In this document: positions 33,762 through 43,739 of the stretch, piece after piece | Position numbering within the stretch: position 1 is the stretch's first letter | How the letters are laid out: the number at the start of each line of letters is the position of its first letter | NCBI RefSeq assembly: GCF_900089835.1 | Contig: NZ_OANU01000123.1 | Location: 1 to 64,000 of the forward strand | Direction of reading: 5' to 3' | From: Vibrio thalassae | GTDB lineage: Bacteria; Pseudomonadota; Gammaproteobacteria; Enterobacterales; Vibrionaceae | DNA: 64,000 bases | Position numbers and translations under genes: made by a program | Notes under the pieces: generated by a model | What the model was told of the DNA's origin: nothing | What the model saw: the letters and a program-made list of their open reading frames with translations, nothing else | Databases searched by the model: none

Positions 33762-35318
33762 TTAAGGTTGGCTTGCAGGAGCTTCTGTTTCTGTGGTCGT
33801 TGAATGTTGCTCTGAACCTGACGCACTAGAAACCGGAGGTAGTGGCGGAATCACAATCAAGTCTTCGGTGCTGAACTCCTGCTCAGCTTCTGCTGCGATT
33901 TGCTTGTCGATATGACCAATAATACTTTGATAATAGCGACGGATATTCTCAACATAGTTTCTCGCTTCATCACCACGCGCATAGCCGTAGCGAGTTTGGC
34001 TATAGTATTTCTTCTGACGTAGCAGAGGTAAGCGGTCTTTTACGTCCGCCCAAGCGTCAGGGTCTCCACCTTGGCGTTTAGTGAGGCGTCTTGCATCCAT
34101 CATATGGCCAAAGCCGACATTGTACGAGGCCAGTGCAAACCAGATTTTTTCATGCTCCGCGATAGAATCGGGTACGCGATCAACTATTCGTCTTAGGTAT
34201 TCAACCCCACCACGGACAGATTGCTCTGGATCCAAACGATTGGTTACACCAACACTTTTCGCCGTTGGCAGAGTAAGCATCATCATGCCTCGAACCCCTG
34301 TTGGTGATTTAGCAATAGGGTTCCAATGTGACTCTTGGTAAGCAAGAGCCGCAATTAAGCGCCAATCAAATTCGTTCGAATATTTCTTAAACAGTGGTGA
34401 CCACTTCGGTAACTTGCCATCCAAGGCGCGAATAAACGCTCGGGTATCGACATAGTCGAAAACACCAATATGACCAATGTACTTTTCTTCTAAATTGGCC
34501 AGCTCCCCGGTCTGTTTTAGTCGGCCAAAAAACTCGATCATTAGCGCGTACAAACTTTCATCTTCAGATTTACGCATATACCAAGAGATCGGCTGATCTT
34601 CTGTCATCTCGAACGCCAATGCGAGATCAGGATATATGCGTTGAGAAAGCGACAGTTCTACCGAATCAGCCATTGTGAATTTAAGTTGACCGTCAGACAC
34701 TTGCTTTAGCAGGTCATTGACATCGGCGTTTGCGTCAATGTAGTAACGGAAATCTGGGTTTTTATTAGCGACATTTGCCAGTGTTTGTTCAAAGTGAGAA
34801 TCTTTGACGATCGCAAAAACCTCTTCACCATTGGCTTTATCGATCAATTCTTGTTGGTTATTTAGTAACTGCTCTAGATTGCGTGGTCGCCATTGGCCCT
34901 TTTTATAGACAACTTGTTGACTGACATAGTAGTAGGCTGGGCCTGAACGAAAGTGTTTAATGCGTTCAGGAGACTGACTTAAGCCCGCAGCGATAATATC
35001 GATTTCGCCCTTTTGCAATGCAGGGAAAAGGCTCGCTTGACGATAAGCAGGCTTCATTTCCAGCCTCACGCCGAGTTCGTCTGCAAATTGTCTGGCCAAC
35101 TCATAATCCAATCCAGTAGGGCCATCTGGTCCAATGTAGTAGGAGAGTTGATTGTTGAGAGTACCGACTCGAAGTACTCCACGCTCTTTAATGTTCTCAA
35201 GTTCGCTTTTAGGGTCAGAGTCTATCTGGCAACCAGTCATGCCAAGGGTTAATAGGCAAACCGATAGAATTTTAAACCAGCGTGAACTTAGCCAACAAAC
35301 AACAGAAGGATTTTGCAT
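33762..35318 (-). CDS. mltF: Membrane-bound lytic murein transglycosylase F
   Basis: A 518-residue lipoprotein: signal and lipobox GMTGC (Cys near 30). A periplasmic binding-protein-like domain (about 40-280; GVLRVGTLNNQLSYY, GPTGLDYELARQFADELG) precedes the lytic transglycosylase domain (about 300-460). That domain has catalytic Glu in YQESHWNPIAKSPTGVRGMM and later ASYNVGFGH. It cuts peptidoglycan to leave anhydro-muropeptides. The tail is low complexity (Ser, Thr, Glu). It is divergent from purL as in E. coli. Confidence 0.94.
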   Translation of the reverse strand: MQNPSVVCWLSSRWFKILSVCLLTLGMTGCQIDSDPKSELENIKERGVLRVGTLNNQLSYYIGPDGPTGLDYELARQFADELGVRLEMKPAYRQASLFPALQKGEIDIIAAGLSQSPERIKHFRSGPAYYYVSQQVVYKKGQWRPRNLEQLLNNQQELIDKANGEEVFAIVKDSHFEQTLANVANKNPDFRYYIDANADVNDLLKQVSDGQLKFTMADSVELSLSQRIYPDLALAFEMTEDQPISWYMRKSEDESLYALMIEFFGRLKQTGELANLEEKYIGHIGVFDYVDTRAFIRALDGKLPKWSPLFKKYSNEFDWRLIAALAYQESHWNPIAKSPTGVRGMMMLTLPTAKSVGVTNRLDPEQSVRGGVEYLRRIVDRVPDSIAEHEKIWFALASYNVGFGHMMDARRLTKRQGGDPDAWADVKDRLPLLRQKKYYSQTRYGYARGDEARNYVENIRRYYQSIIGHIDKQIAAEAEQEFSTEDLIVIPPLPPVSSASGSEQHSTTTETEAPASQP

Positions 35319-35456
35319 TAATTCATTTATCTCACAATGTTCGTGGTGTCTTTATACCAAAGCTGGAGGGGTAGGCAAAGTAACAAGGCACAAACACCCG
35401 AGAGTGGTCACTCAATCACCAGGACGGTATCGTTTGCAGCAAATCGAAAAAAAATG

Positions 35457-35472
35457 ACGAAAACGTTTGCGT
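35457..35472 (+). promoter_or_regulatory. PurR operator of purL
   Basis: ACGAAAACGTTTGCGT matches the PUR box (ACGCAAACGTTTNCNT) at nearly all positions. A TATAAT follows at 35502-35507, so the operator sits just upstream of or over the -35 region of the purL promoter. PurR with guanine or hypoxanthine should repress the gene. Confidence 0.82.
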
Positions 35473-35614
35473 TAGCGGTTACGTCACAAAAAAAAATCCT
35501 CTATAATAGCGCCGCATTGGACTAGGATAAATTGTTATACGTTCAAAAAATACATATAAGTGTTTGAATTTATAATAATTTCACCTAAATCAACTGCATA
35601 AGAGACCTAAGCAC

Positions 35615-38600
35615 ATGAGAATTTTGCGTGGTTCCCCAGCTCTTTCTGAGTTTCGTGTTAACAAGCTACTAGAGCTTTGTCGTGAACTAAACCTACCCGT
35701 AACAGGTATTTACGCTGAGTTTGCCCACTTTGCCGACCTAACGGCAGACCTGGATGAGTCTGAAGTTGAAAAATTAGAGAAGTTGCTGACCTACGGTCCA
35801 ACTATCGAAGAGCACGAGCCAGTAGGAACGTTGCTTCTTGTGACTCCTCGTCCAGGTACTATCTCGCCATGGTCTTCTAAGTCTACCAATATTGCTCATA
35901 ACTGTGGTCTGAGCAAAGTTTCTCGTCTAGAGCGTGGCACCGCCTACTACGTTGAAGCATCAACTGATTTAACAGAACTTCAGCTTATTGAGCTTAAAGC
36001 GGTTCTCCATGACCGTATGATGGAAGTGGTCTTCTCTGATTTTGAATCGGCGGCAGCGCTATTTAAAGTTGCACAGCCAGCACCAGTGGCAGATGTTGAT
36101 CTACTAACGGGTGGCCGTAAAGCGCTAGAAGAAGCGAATGTGACTTTAGGTCTTGCTCTTGCAGAAGATGAAATTGACTATCTAGTTGAAAGCTTTGTAA
36201 GTAAGTTGGAGCGTAATCCAACTGATATCGAACTGATGATGTTTGCACAGGCTAACTCAGAGCATTGCCGTCATAAGATTTTCAATGCCGATTGGACAAT
36301 CGATGGCGTGAAGCAAGAGAAGTCATTGTTCAAGATGATTAAGAATACGTTCGAAACAACCCCTGACTATGTATTGTCGGCTTATAAAGACAATGCAGCG
36401 GTTATGGAAGGCTCTGAAGTGGGTCGTTTCTTCCCAGATCCAAAAACACGTCAGTACGGCTACAACCACGAGAAAGCGCACATCCTAATGAAGGTGGAAA
36501 CACACAACCACCCGACAGCGATTTCTCCATGGCCAGGTGCATCGACAGGCAGCGGCGGTGAAATCCGTGACGAAGGCGCAACAGGTATTGGCGGTAAGCC
36601 AAAAGCAGGTCTAGTTGGCTTTACCACGTCTAACCTTCGCATTCCTGGCTTCGAACAGCCTTGGGAAACCGACTTTGGTAAGCCAGGCCGTATCGTTAAC
36701 GCACTGGATATCATGCTAGAAGGTCCACTAGGCGGCGCCGCATTCAACAACGAATTTGGTCGTCCAAACCTACTGGGTTACTTCCGTACTTACGAAGAGA
36801 AGGTTACGTCTCACGCAGGTGAAGAGGTACGTGGTTACCACAAGCCAATCATGATTGCTGGTGGTATGGGTAACATCCGTGATGAGCACGTTCAGAAGAA
36901 AGAGATCCCAGTAGGTGCAAGCCTAATCGTGCTGGGTGGTCCTGCAATGAACATCGGTCTTGGTGGCGGCGCAGCGTCTTCTATGGCGTCTGGTCAGTCT
37001 GCTGAAGACCTAGACTTTGCGTCAGTACAGCGTGAAAACCCAGAGATGGAACGTCGCTGTCAAGAAGTGATCGACCGCTGCTGGCAGCTAGGTGAAGACA
37101 ACCCAATCGCATTTATCCACGATGTGGGCGCAGGCGGTATCTCAAACGCACTTCCTGAGCTTGTTGACGACGGTGAGCGCGGCGGTATCTTCCAGCTACG
37201 TGACGTACCTAATGATGAGCCAGGCATGAGCCCACTTGAGATCTGGTGTAACGAATCTCAAGAGCGCTATGTAATGGCGGTTGCGCCAGAGAACATGGCA
37301 GCATTCGATGCTATCTGTAAGCGTGAGCGCGCACCATACGCAGTAGTGGGTGTGGCAACAGAAGAGCGTGAACTGAAACTTGAAGATTCACACTTCGACA
37401 ACACGCCAATCGACATGCCGATGGACATCCTTCTTGGTAAAACGCCGAAGATGCACCGTGATGCGAAAACACTGAAAGTAGACAGCCCTGCTATCTCTCG
37501 CGAAGGCATTGAAATGAACGATGCGGTTGAGCGCGTTCTTCGCCTACCAACAGTTGCAGAGAAAACATTCCTAATCACCATCGGTGACCGCACGGTTACT
37601 GGTCTGGTTGCTCGTGACCAGATGGTGGGTCCTTGGCAGGTGCCAGTAGCAAACTGCGCAGTCACTGCAGCGAGCTACGACACTTACCACGGTGAAGCGA
37701 TGTCTATGGGTGAGCGCACACCAGTTGCTCTACTAGACTTTGGCGCGTCTGCGCGTCTAGCGGTAGGTGAGTCTCTGACTAACATCGCAGCAACAGACAT
37801 CGGCGATATCAAGCGTATCAAGCTGTCAGCTAACTGGATGTCTCCAGCAGGTCACCCAGGTGAAGACGCAGGTCTTTACGAAGCGGTGAAAGCGGTAGGT
37901 GAAGAGCTATGTCCAGCACTGGGTCTTACGATTCCAGTAGGTAAAGACTCAATGTCGATGAAGACTAAGTGGAATGAGAATGGTAAAGACAAAGAAGTCA
38001 CGTCGCCACTTTCACTGGTAATCACTGCATTTGGTCGTGTCGAAGATGTTCGTAAGACGGTCACACCGCAGCTTCGCACCCCTGAGACCTTGGAAGGACT
38101 AGGCGATTCATCTCTTGTTCTTGTTGATCTAGGTAACGGTAAAAACCGTCTAGGTGCAACGGCATTAGCACAGGTTTACAAGCAGCTTGGTGATAAGCCA
38201 GCAGACGTAGACAACGCAGAGCAGCTAAAAGGCTTCTTCGATGCGATGCAAACCCTTGTTCGTGATGACAAGCTAGTGGCTTACCACGATAAAGGCGATG
38301 GCGGTCTATTCGTAACGCTTGCTGAGATGGCATTCGCAGGTCACTGTGGCGTTCAAGCGGATATCGCTGACCTTGGTGAGGACGCACTAGCAGCGCTATT
38401 TAACGAAGAGCTAGGTGCGGTTGTTCAGGTTAAGAATGACGACCTAGAAGCAGTGAAAGCGGTTCTGGCGGCGAACGGCCTAAAGGCATGTTCTCACGTC
38501 ATCGGCAGCGTTGAAGCGTCTGACGACTTCGTTATCACATCTGGTGATGCGGTTGTTATTGAGCGTTCTCGTACAGAGTTACGTACTATCTGGGCTGAAA

Positions 38601-39529
38601 CTACGCACAAGATGCAGTCTCTACGTGACAACTCTGCGTGTGCAGACCAAGAGCACGAAGCGAAGAAAGACAACACTGACCCAGGTCTGAACGTGAAACT
38701 GAGCTTCGACGTTAACGAAGACGTTGCTGCTCCTTATATTGCAACGGGCGCGAAACCTAAGATGGCAATTCTTCGTGAGCAGGGTGTTAACTCTCACGTT
38801 GAAATGGCAGCAGCGTTTGACCGTGCTGGCTTTGAAGCAACAGACATTCACATGAGCGACATCCTAACGGGTCAAGCGGTACTAGAAGAGTACCAAGGCC
38901 TTGTGGCTTGTGGTGGCTTCTCTTACGGTGATGTTCTTGGTGCGGGTGAAGGTTGGGCGAAGTCTATCCTGTTCAACGACCAAGCGCGTGACCAGTTCCA
39001 AAGCTTCTTCCACCGTGAAGACACCTTCTCACTGGGTGTGTGTAACGGCTGTCAGATGCTATCGAACCTAAAAGAGCTGATCCCAGGTGCAGACCTATGG
39101 CCACGCTTCGTTCGTAACGAGTCTGAGCGCTTTGAAGCTCGCTTCAGCCTAGTAGAAGTTCAGAAGTCTGATTCTATCTTCTTCGATGGTATGGAAGGTT
39201 CACGTATGCCAATCGCAGTTTCTCATGGTGAAGGTCGAGTAGAAGTGCGCGATACTGACCACCTCAATGCGATTGAAGCATCAGGTACGGTAGCGGTGCG
39301 CTACGTTGATAACAACGGCAACCCGACACAGCAGTATCCAAACAATCCGAACGGTTCACCAAACGCAATCACAGGTCTAACGACTCGTGACGGTCGTGTG
39401 ACGATTATGATGCCACACCCAGAGCGTGTATTCCGTACGGTTGCCAACTCTTGGGCGCCTGAGTCTTGGGGGGAAGACAGTGCTTGGATGCGCATGTTCC
39501 GCAACGCTCGCGTGAACGTAAGTAAGTAA
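35615..39529 (+). CDS. purL: Phosphoribosylformylglycinamidine synthase
   Basis: A 1304-residue single-chain enzyme of purine synthesis that converts FGAR, glutamine and ATP to FGAM. The N-terminal PurS-like domain comes first. Two AIRS-like ATP-binding halves follow, with marks ANSEHCRHKIFNADW, ETHNHPTAISPWPGASTGSG and VGKDSMSMK. The C-terminal glutamine amidotransferase domain has nucleophile Cys in SLGVCNGCQMLSNL and His/Glu in the MPHPERV segment. Length fits gammaproteobacterial PurL (about 1295). A PUR box upstream supports regulation by PurR. Confidence 0.98.
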   Translation: MRILRGSPALSEFRVNKLLELCRELNLPVTGIYAEFAHFADLTADLDESEVEKLEKLLTYGPTIEEHEPVGTLLLVTPRPGTISPWSSKSTNIAHNCGLSKVSRLERGTAYYVEASTDLTELQLIELKAVLHDRMMEVVFSDFESAAALFKVAQPAPVADVDLLTGGRKALEEANVTLGLALAEDEIDYLVESFVSKLERNPTDIELMMFAQANSEHCRHKIFNADWTIDGVKQEKSLFKMIKNTFETTPDYVLSAYKDNAAVMEGSEVGRFFPDPKTRQYGYNHEKAHILMKVETHNHPTAISPWPGASTGSGGEIRDEGATGIGGKPKAGLVGFTTSNLRIPGFEQPWETDFGKPGRIVNALDIMLEGPLGGAAFNNEFGRPNLLGYFRTYEEKVTSHAGEEVRGYHKPIMIAGGMGNIRDEHVQKKEIPVGASLIVLGGPAMNIGLGGGAASSMASGQSAEDLDFASVQRENPEMERRCQEVIDRCWQLGEDNPIAFIHDVGAGGISNALPELVDDGERGGIFQLRDVPNDEPGMSPLEIWCNESQERYVMAVAPENMAAFDAICKRERAPYAVVGVATEERELKLEDSHFDNTPIDMPMDILLGKTPKMHRDAKTLKVDSPAISREGIEMNDAVERVLRLPTVAEKTFLITIGDRTVTGLVARDQMVGPWQVPVANCAVTAASYDTYHGEAMSMGERTPVALLDFGASARLAVGESLTNIAATDIGDIKRIKLSANWMSPAGHPGEDAGLYEAVKAVGEELCPALGLTIPVGKDSMSMKTKWNENGKDKEVTSPLSLVITAFGRVEDVRKTVTPQLRTPETLEGLGDSSLVLVDLGNGKNRLGATALAQVYKQLGDKPADVDNAEQLKGFFDAMQTLVRDDKLVAYHDKGDGGLFVTLAEMAFAGHCGVQADIADLGEDALAALFNEELGAVVQVKNDDLEAVKAVLAANGLKACSHVIGSVEASDDFVITSGDAVVIERSRTELRTIWAETTHKMQSLRDNSACADQEHEAKKDNTDPGLNVKLSFDVNEDVAAPYIATGAKPKMAILREQGVNSHVEMAAAFDRAGFEATDIHMSDILTGQAVLEEYQGLVACGGFSYGDVLGAGEGWAKSILFNDQARDQFQSFFHREDTFSLGVCNGCQMLSNLKELIPGADLWPRFVRNESERFEARFSLVEVQKSDSIFFDGMEGSRMPIAVSHGEGRVEVRDTDHLNAIEASGTVAVRYVDNNGNPTQQYPNNPNGSPNAITGLTTRDGRVTIMMPHPERVFRTVANSWAPESWGEDSAWMRMFRNARVNVSK

Positions 39530-39575
39530 TCGAACTAAGGCCATTGCCTCAAAGGTTACATCTAAATAGTTAATG

Positions 39576-39606
39576 AAGTCCTCAGTGGAAACACTGGGGA
39601 CTTTTT
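39576..39606 (+). terminator. Terminator of purL
   Basis: AAGTCCTCAGTG, loop, CACTGGGGACTTTTTC forms a hairpin with T run about 50 bases after the purL stop codon. Confidence 0.88.
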
Positions 39607-39723
39607 CTTATAAAAACTCTGAGCGTCAGCGCTCGATTTGTGTTCTAATACCGCGCTGGCTTAGGGATGGCCAGCATTACATTGCTGGAATATCCCTTAA
39701 CAAAGTCTTTAGGAACTACATAA

Positions 39724-39978
39724 ATGTCTGAAAATAAAAAATTTACTATCCGTTTAACGGAAAAGCGTAACGGCTGGTCTGCAGAGATCATTCGTCAAGT
39801 AACGTCTCGCCGCACGATTGTTTCAAAGCGTGAGATGGGTTTTGAGAGTCAAGAATTGGCTCAAGCTTGGGCGGATAAAGAGCTCGCTGGTTTCGTCGAG
39901 AACCAAGCAAAGCGTAATGAGCGCAAAGCGGAAGCACGTGCTGCTAAAGCGGCGGCTGCAGTGACAAGCGAAGAATAA
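39724..39978 (+). CDS. DUF3622-family small protein
   Basis: An 84-residue protein starting at ATG 39724. SENKKFTIRLTEKRNGWSAE starts a small beta-sheet part. TSRRTIVSKREMGFESQELA and a helix with AWADKELAGF follow, then an Ala, Lys and Glu rich tail. This matches the DUF3622 family found mainly in Vibrio and relatives. Function unknown. It stands alone, with the opposing YebE-like gene downstream. Confidence 0.75.
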   Translation: MSENKKFTIRLTEKRNGWSAEIIRQVTSRRTIVSKREMGFESQELAQAWADKELAGFVENQAKRNERKAEARAAKAAAAVTSEE

Positions 39979-39986
39979 GAATTCGT

Positions 39987-40018
39987 GTACCTAAGGCCAT
40001 TGACTTGGCCTTAGGTAC
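39987..40018. terminator. Converging hairpin after the DUF3622 gene
   Basis: GTACCTAAGGCCA and TGGCCTTAGGTAC are a 13-base perfect inverted repeat. It lies between two converging genes and likely stops or stabilises both transcripts, though no long T run is seen. Confidence 0.65.
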
Positions 40019-40027
40019 GTTGTGCCT

Positions 40028-40708
40028 TTATTGAGTGACCTGTGCATTCAATTGTGCAATCAATCCCTCTTCTAACCCTAACTGGTTTGCCAGTTCTTTC
40101 AAATACGCCTTTTCCATAAAGTTTTGTTCGTCTGCTACTAACAGGCTCGCTAAATAGATCTCTGTACCATGCTCAGGTGAAACGGCTAGCTTAGCAATTT
40201 CTGCTGGATCCAGCGGCTTGGCCATTTCAGTTTGAATTAGCTGATGAACAGATTGGTCTGCATTTAAGCTTGAGAGCGCTTGGTCGATTTTCGCCATTTC
40301 TTGCTCATCAATGTGACCATCAGCTTTGGCAGCGGCAATCATCGCTTTAAGTACCGATTCATAATGTTGATGAGTTTGAGTAAAGTTGCTTGGTGCTGAT
40401 GACTTTGCAACTATCGACGCATCAGAGTTTCCTTTGTTGCTATAGTCGTTGTAGAGCTTATACGCCATAGCACCAAGGGCTGCTGCGCCGCCAACTCCCA
40501 ATGCTTTTTTCCCCATTTTTTTGGTTTTCTTAGAGCCCATCAGCATACCAAGGAGACCGCCACCGACCGCGCCTGCACCCAGTGCGCCTAGCGTTTTTTT
40601 ATCACCAAAGGCATGACTTAAACTGGATGAAGATTGGCTCGCTTTTTGAGTTGCTTGCTTTGCTATATCTGAGTTGAGAGCTTGGTTCAACAGTGCTTTC
40701 AAGTCCAT
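40028..40708 (-). CDS. YebE-like protein (DUF533, TerB-like)
   Basis: A 226-residue protein. The start MDLKALLNQALNSDIAKQ precedes a Gly-rich segment with possible membrane insertion (LGALGAGAVGGGLLGMLMGS and ALGVGGAAALGAMAYKLY, about 38-90). A helical TerB-like domain covers about 110-220 (VLKAMIAAAKADGHIDEQEM). This is the DUF533/YebE layout of inner-membrane proteins often induced by envelope stress. No enzyme role is known. ATG 40708 follows AGGAGAAC-like bases. Confidence 0.85.
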   Translation of the reverse strand: MDLKALLNQALNSDIAKQATQKASQSSSSLSHAFGDKKTLGALGAGAVGGGLLGMLMGSKKTKKMGKKALGVGGAAALGAMAYKLYNDYSNKGNSDASIVAKSSAPSNFTQTHQHYESVLKAMIAAAKADGHIDEQEMAKIDQALSSLNADQSVHQLIQTEMAKPLDPAEIAKLAVSPEHGTEIYLASLLVADEQNFMEKAYLKELANQLGLEEGLIAQLNAQVTQ

Positions 40709-40777
40709 CTTGTTCTCCTAATACTTACCGATATAGTCATACTAAAAGAGAGAAGATGAACAGAATATGAAGATAAC

Positions 40778-40802
40778 AAAAAGGCCGCGTAGGCGGCCTT
40801 AA
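40778..40802 (-). terminator. Terminator of proS
   Basis: Minus strand AAGGCCGCC, loop TACG, GGCGGCC-like arm and TTTTTG. The hairpin lies about 85 bases after the proS stop. Confidence 0.82.
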
Positions 40803-40886
40803 AGGTTAGGGTAGTGACCATCATCAAGTCGTTGTTATTTTTGGTCAACAGCGCTTCGAAGATGTCACTCACGCGACAACGTATTG

Positions 40887-42602
40887 CTACGCTAGTTGTG
40901 AAGTAACGTGTGCGACGATTTCGTCCATCGCAACCGCAGTCTTATCACCAGTGCGGCGGTTCTTATACTCGAAGTTACCTTCATCCATGCTACGGTCGCC
41001 AATAACGATCGTATGTGGAATACCGATTAGCTCGATGTCAGAGAACATTACGCCTGGGCGTTCTTTACGGTCGTCGAATAGGACTTCGATGCCAGCAGCA
41101 GTCAGTTCAGCGTACAGTTTTTCAGCCGCTTCTTTAACACGCTCAGATTTGTGCATGTTCATAGGTACAATCGCTACTTGGAATGGCGCAATTGCATCTG
41201 GCCAAATAATGCCGTATTTATCGTTGTTCTGTTCAATTGCAGCAGCGACAACACGAGACACACCGATACCGTAACAACCCATCTCTAAAATGGTGTTTTT
41301 ACCGTCTGGACCAAGTACGCTACAGTTCATCTTCTCAGAGTAGTTTTTGCCAAGCTGGAAGATATGACCCACTTCGATACCGCGCTTAAGTTGAAGCGTG
41401 CCTTGACCGCATGGGCTAGGGTCACCTTCAACAACGTTACGCAAATCTTCGACTTTTCCTAGCTCAACATCGCGGCCCCAGTTGATGCCAAAGTAGTGTT
41501 TGTCATCAATGTTAGCACCTGCTCCAAAGTCGCTCATCACTGCAACAGAGCGATCAACGATGAATGGCAGTTCAAGGCCAACCGGACCAAGAGAACCTGG
41601 GCCTGCACCGATAGCTGCGCGAATCTCTTCTTCTGTCGCCATTTCTAGCGGTGAAGCGATTTCAGCCAATTTCTCTGCTTTGATCTCGTTAAGTTCGTGG
41701 TCACCACGAATGATTAATCCAACAAGTGGAGCATCGATCTCTTCAGAGGCTTTTACAAACAGAGTTTTGACGGTCTTTTCGATAGGGAGATCGAACTGCT
41801 CGACAAGCTCTGCAATAGTTTTGGCATTTGGTGTATCAACCAATGTCATCTCTTGAGTCGGTGCTGCTAGCTCCATTGCTGGTGCAATTGCTTCCGCTTT
41901 TTCGATGTTAGCTGCGTAATCAGACTCAGAAGAGAAGGCGATGAGATCTTCACCGCTTTCTGCTAATACGTGGAACTCGTGTGAACCGTTACCACCGATA
42001 GCACCGGTATCCGCTAATACTGGACGATAATCTAGACCCATGCGATCAAAGGCTTTGCAATAAGCGTCGTGCATCGCTTGGTAAGATTTCTCTAGACCGT
42101 CTTTGTCCATATCGAAGCTGTACGCATCCATCATCGAGAACTCACGTGCGCGCATCACACCAAAACGAGGGCGGCGCTCATCACGGAACTTAGTTTGAAT
42201 CTGATAAAGGTTCAGTGGAAGCTGTTTATAAGAGCTTACTTCATTGCGAACAAGGCTAGTGATAACTTCTTCAGCCGTAGGGCTAAGAACAAACGGACGC
42301 GTGTGGCGATCAGTGAAGCGAAGTAGTTCCGCACCCATCTTTTCAGATCGGCCTGTTTCTTCCCATAGTTCAAACGGCTGCACTACGGGCATCAAAGTCT
42401 CAACTGCACCTGCATTATCGATCTCTTGGCGAACGATGTTTTCGACTTTACGCAGAACACGTAGACCCGTAGGTAGCCAAGTGTATAAACCTGAAGCTAG
42501 TTTACGAATCATACCTGCACGCAGCATAAGCTGGTGACTTACAACTTCTGCGTCGTTTGGTGTCTCCTTCAGAGTAGAAAGAAGATAGTTACTGGTACGC
42601 AT
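40887..42602 (-). CDS. proS: Prolyl-tRNA synthetase
   Basis: A 571-residue class II synthetase of the bacterial type, with the editing (INS) domain between motifs 2 and 3. GLYTWLPTGLRVLRKVENIV leads motif 1. Motif 2 includes FRDERRPRFGVMRAREFSMM, and DAYSFD follows. The insertion (about 225-400) removes mischarged Ala. GCYGIGVSRVVAA is motif 3, and an anticodon-binding domain ends the protein. Length and order are normal. Confidence 0.98.
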   Translation of the reverse strand: MRTSNYLLSTLKETPNDAEVVSHQLMLRAGMIRKLASGLYTWLPTGLRVLRKVENIVRQEIDNAGAVETLMPVVQPFELWEETGRSEKMGAELLRFTDRHTRPFVLSPTAEEVITSLVRNEVSSYKQLPLNLYQIQTKFRDERRPRFGVMRAREFSMMDAYSFDMDKDGLEKSYQAMHDAYCKAFDRMGLDYRPVLADTGAIGGNGSHEFHVLAESGEDLIAFSSESDYAANIEKAEAIAPAMELAAPTQEMTLVDTPNAKTIAELVEQFDLPIEKTVKTLFVKASEEIDAPLVGLIIRGDHELNEIKAEKLAEIASPLEMATEEEIRAAIGAGPGSLGPVGLELPFIVDRSVAVMSDFGAGANIDDKHYFGINWGRDVELGKVEDLRNVVEGDPSPCGQGTLQLKRGIEVGHIFQLGKNYSEKMNCSVLGPDGKNTILEMGCYGIGVSRVVAAAIEQNNDKYGIIWPDAIAPFQVAIVPMNMHKSERVKEAAEKLYAELTAAGIEVLFDDRKERPGVMFSDIELIGIPHTIVIGDRSMDEGNFEYKNRRTGDKTAVAMDEIVAHVTSQLA

Positions 42603-42692
42603 TTATGGGTATCCGTTCATTATGTTAATAGAGAATTTGGGCAGAAGACCCAAATTGAGTTAAGTTGCTTATGATATCAGCCAATTCACTTT

Positions 42693-43391
42693 CTACAAAG
42701 AGTCAATAGAAGTTACCAAGACTTGTTGTTCGATTATTTGGAATTTTACGTTCCAATCGAAGAGCCTGACTCCGTATTCCTTATTATCAACCTTACTTTT
42801 TTTGTAAGCAGGTCGGGGATCTTGAGCGAGTACCTCTTTGATGACTTGCGTCTTATAGGCAACCTCCTTGTCCTTAGCTAGTTCCTCTAATGCGATGTCT
42901 GAAAACGCGACTTCTATCGATTCAGGTTCAGATTCCGCATAGCCACCGATGGCATCAGGGATTGAGTCTGAATAAGGGATATAAGGTTTGATATCGACGA
43001 TTGGGGTGCCATCGACAAGATCAACACTGCCCACATCAATAAATACTTGGGAACCTTGCTGACGAATACCTTTCAGTTCAACTGAAGACATCCCGATACC
43101 ATTGGGACGAAATGTCGCGCGGCTGGCTAATACTCCGACTCGTTCATTGCCTCCTAATCGAGGCGGTCTCACTGTAGGTTTCCAGCCTGCGGCAAGGTTT
43201 TGGTCAAAGAGAAATAGCAACCAAAGGTGAGAAAACTGTTCAAGGCCGCGAACGGCTTCTAGACAATTGATGTCACCCTGCAACGCAATTGTTGCGGTGG
43301 CGCTTGAGACTAACCGAGGTTGTCTCGGTACAGCAAACTTCTCTTTGTAAGGAGAATGAATGATGCCAATTGGCTCCAATGAGTAAGTCAC
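42693..43391 (-). CDS. trmO: tRNA (t6A37) N6-methyltransferase TrmO
   Basis: A 232-residue protein of the TsaA/YaeB family. The start IGIIHSPYKEKFAVPRQPRL and the core LEQFSHLWLLFLFDQN come first, followed by RATFRPNGIGMSSVELKGI and VDLVDGTPIVDIKPYIPYSD. The single beta-barrel fold binds S-adenosylmethionine and methylates t6A at position 37 of tRNA-Thr. It lies next to proS, as in E. coli (though rcsF is absent between them). Confidence 0.95.
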   Translation of the reverse strand: MTYSLEPIGIIHSPYKEKFAVPRQPRLVSSATATIALQGDINCLEAVRGLEQFSHLWLLFLFDQNLAAGWKPTVRPPRLGGNERVGVLASRATFRPNGIGMSSVELKGIRQQGSQVFIDVGSVDLVDGTPIVDIKPYIPYSDSIPDAIGGYAESEPESIEVAFSDIALEELAKDKEVAYKTQVIKEVLAQDPRPAYKKSKVDNKEYGVRLFDWNVKFQIIEQQVLVTSIDSL

Positions 43392-43739
43392 GAATTGAGT
43401 CCTAGTTCACATAAATCACAATCCATCATTTCAGAAGCGGAGTGTGTTTTCAATGATGATTTAGTTGAGCTTTTTTTATCCCTAATCGGTTGTCGATATT
43501 ACAAAAAGGTAAATATGTCACGAGATTGTTATTTTTTGTTTTATATTTTTATCATTATAAGTTGTTGTGTTTTTGCTAAATAACTGGATGTAAATTGCGC
43601 ATTATTTACAATTAGCAACATTTTCGGCTTTTAATGTTGAACTCCCTCACGTACCCTGCGGCTGCTTTTTTACAAAGTTGTCAGGAATCGACCATGGCTT
43701 TGTAAAGAATGCTAGGACAAATAAAAAAGGAGGGGACAG
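43392..43739 (+). promoter_or_regulatory. Upstream region of the second AbgT transporter
   Basis: About 350 AT-rich bases with no convincing gene. Arms TTTACAAAG (near 43670) and CTTTGTAAA (near 43700) form an inverted repeat about 40 bases before the start codon, a possible operator or mRNA hairpin. AAAGGAGGGGACAG directly before ATG 43740 is a very strong ribosome binding site. Confidence 0.5.

Noticed and set aside
43395..43583. 62-residue hydrophobic frame before AbgT transporter 2
   Set aside because: No ribosome binding site; AT-rich DNA easily yields such Phe/Ile/Tyr-rich frames.
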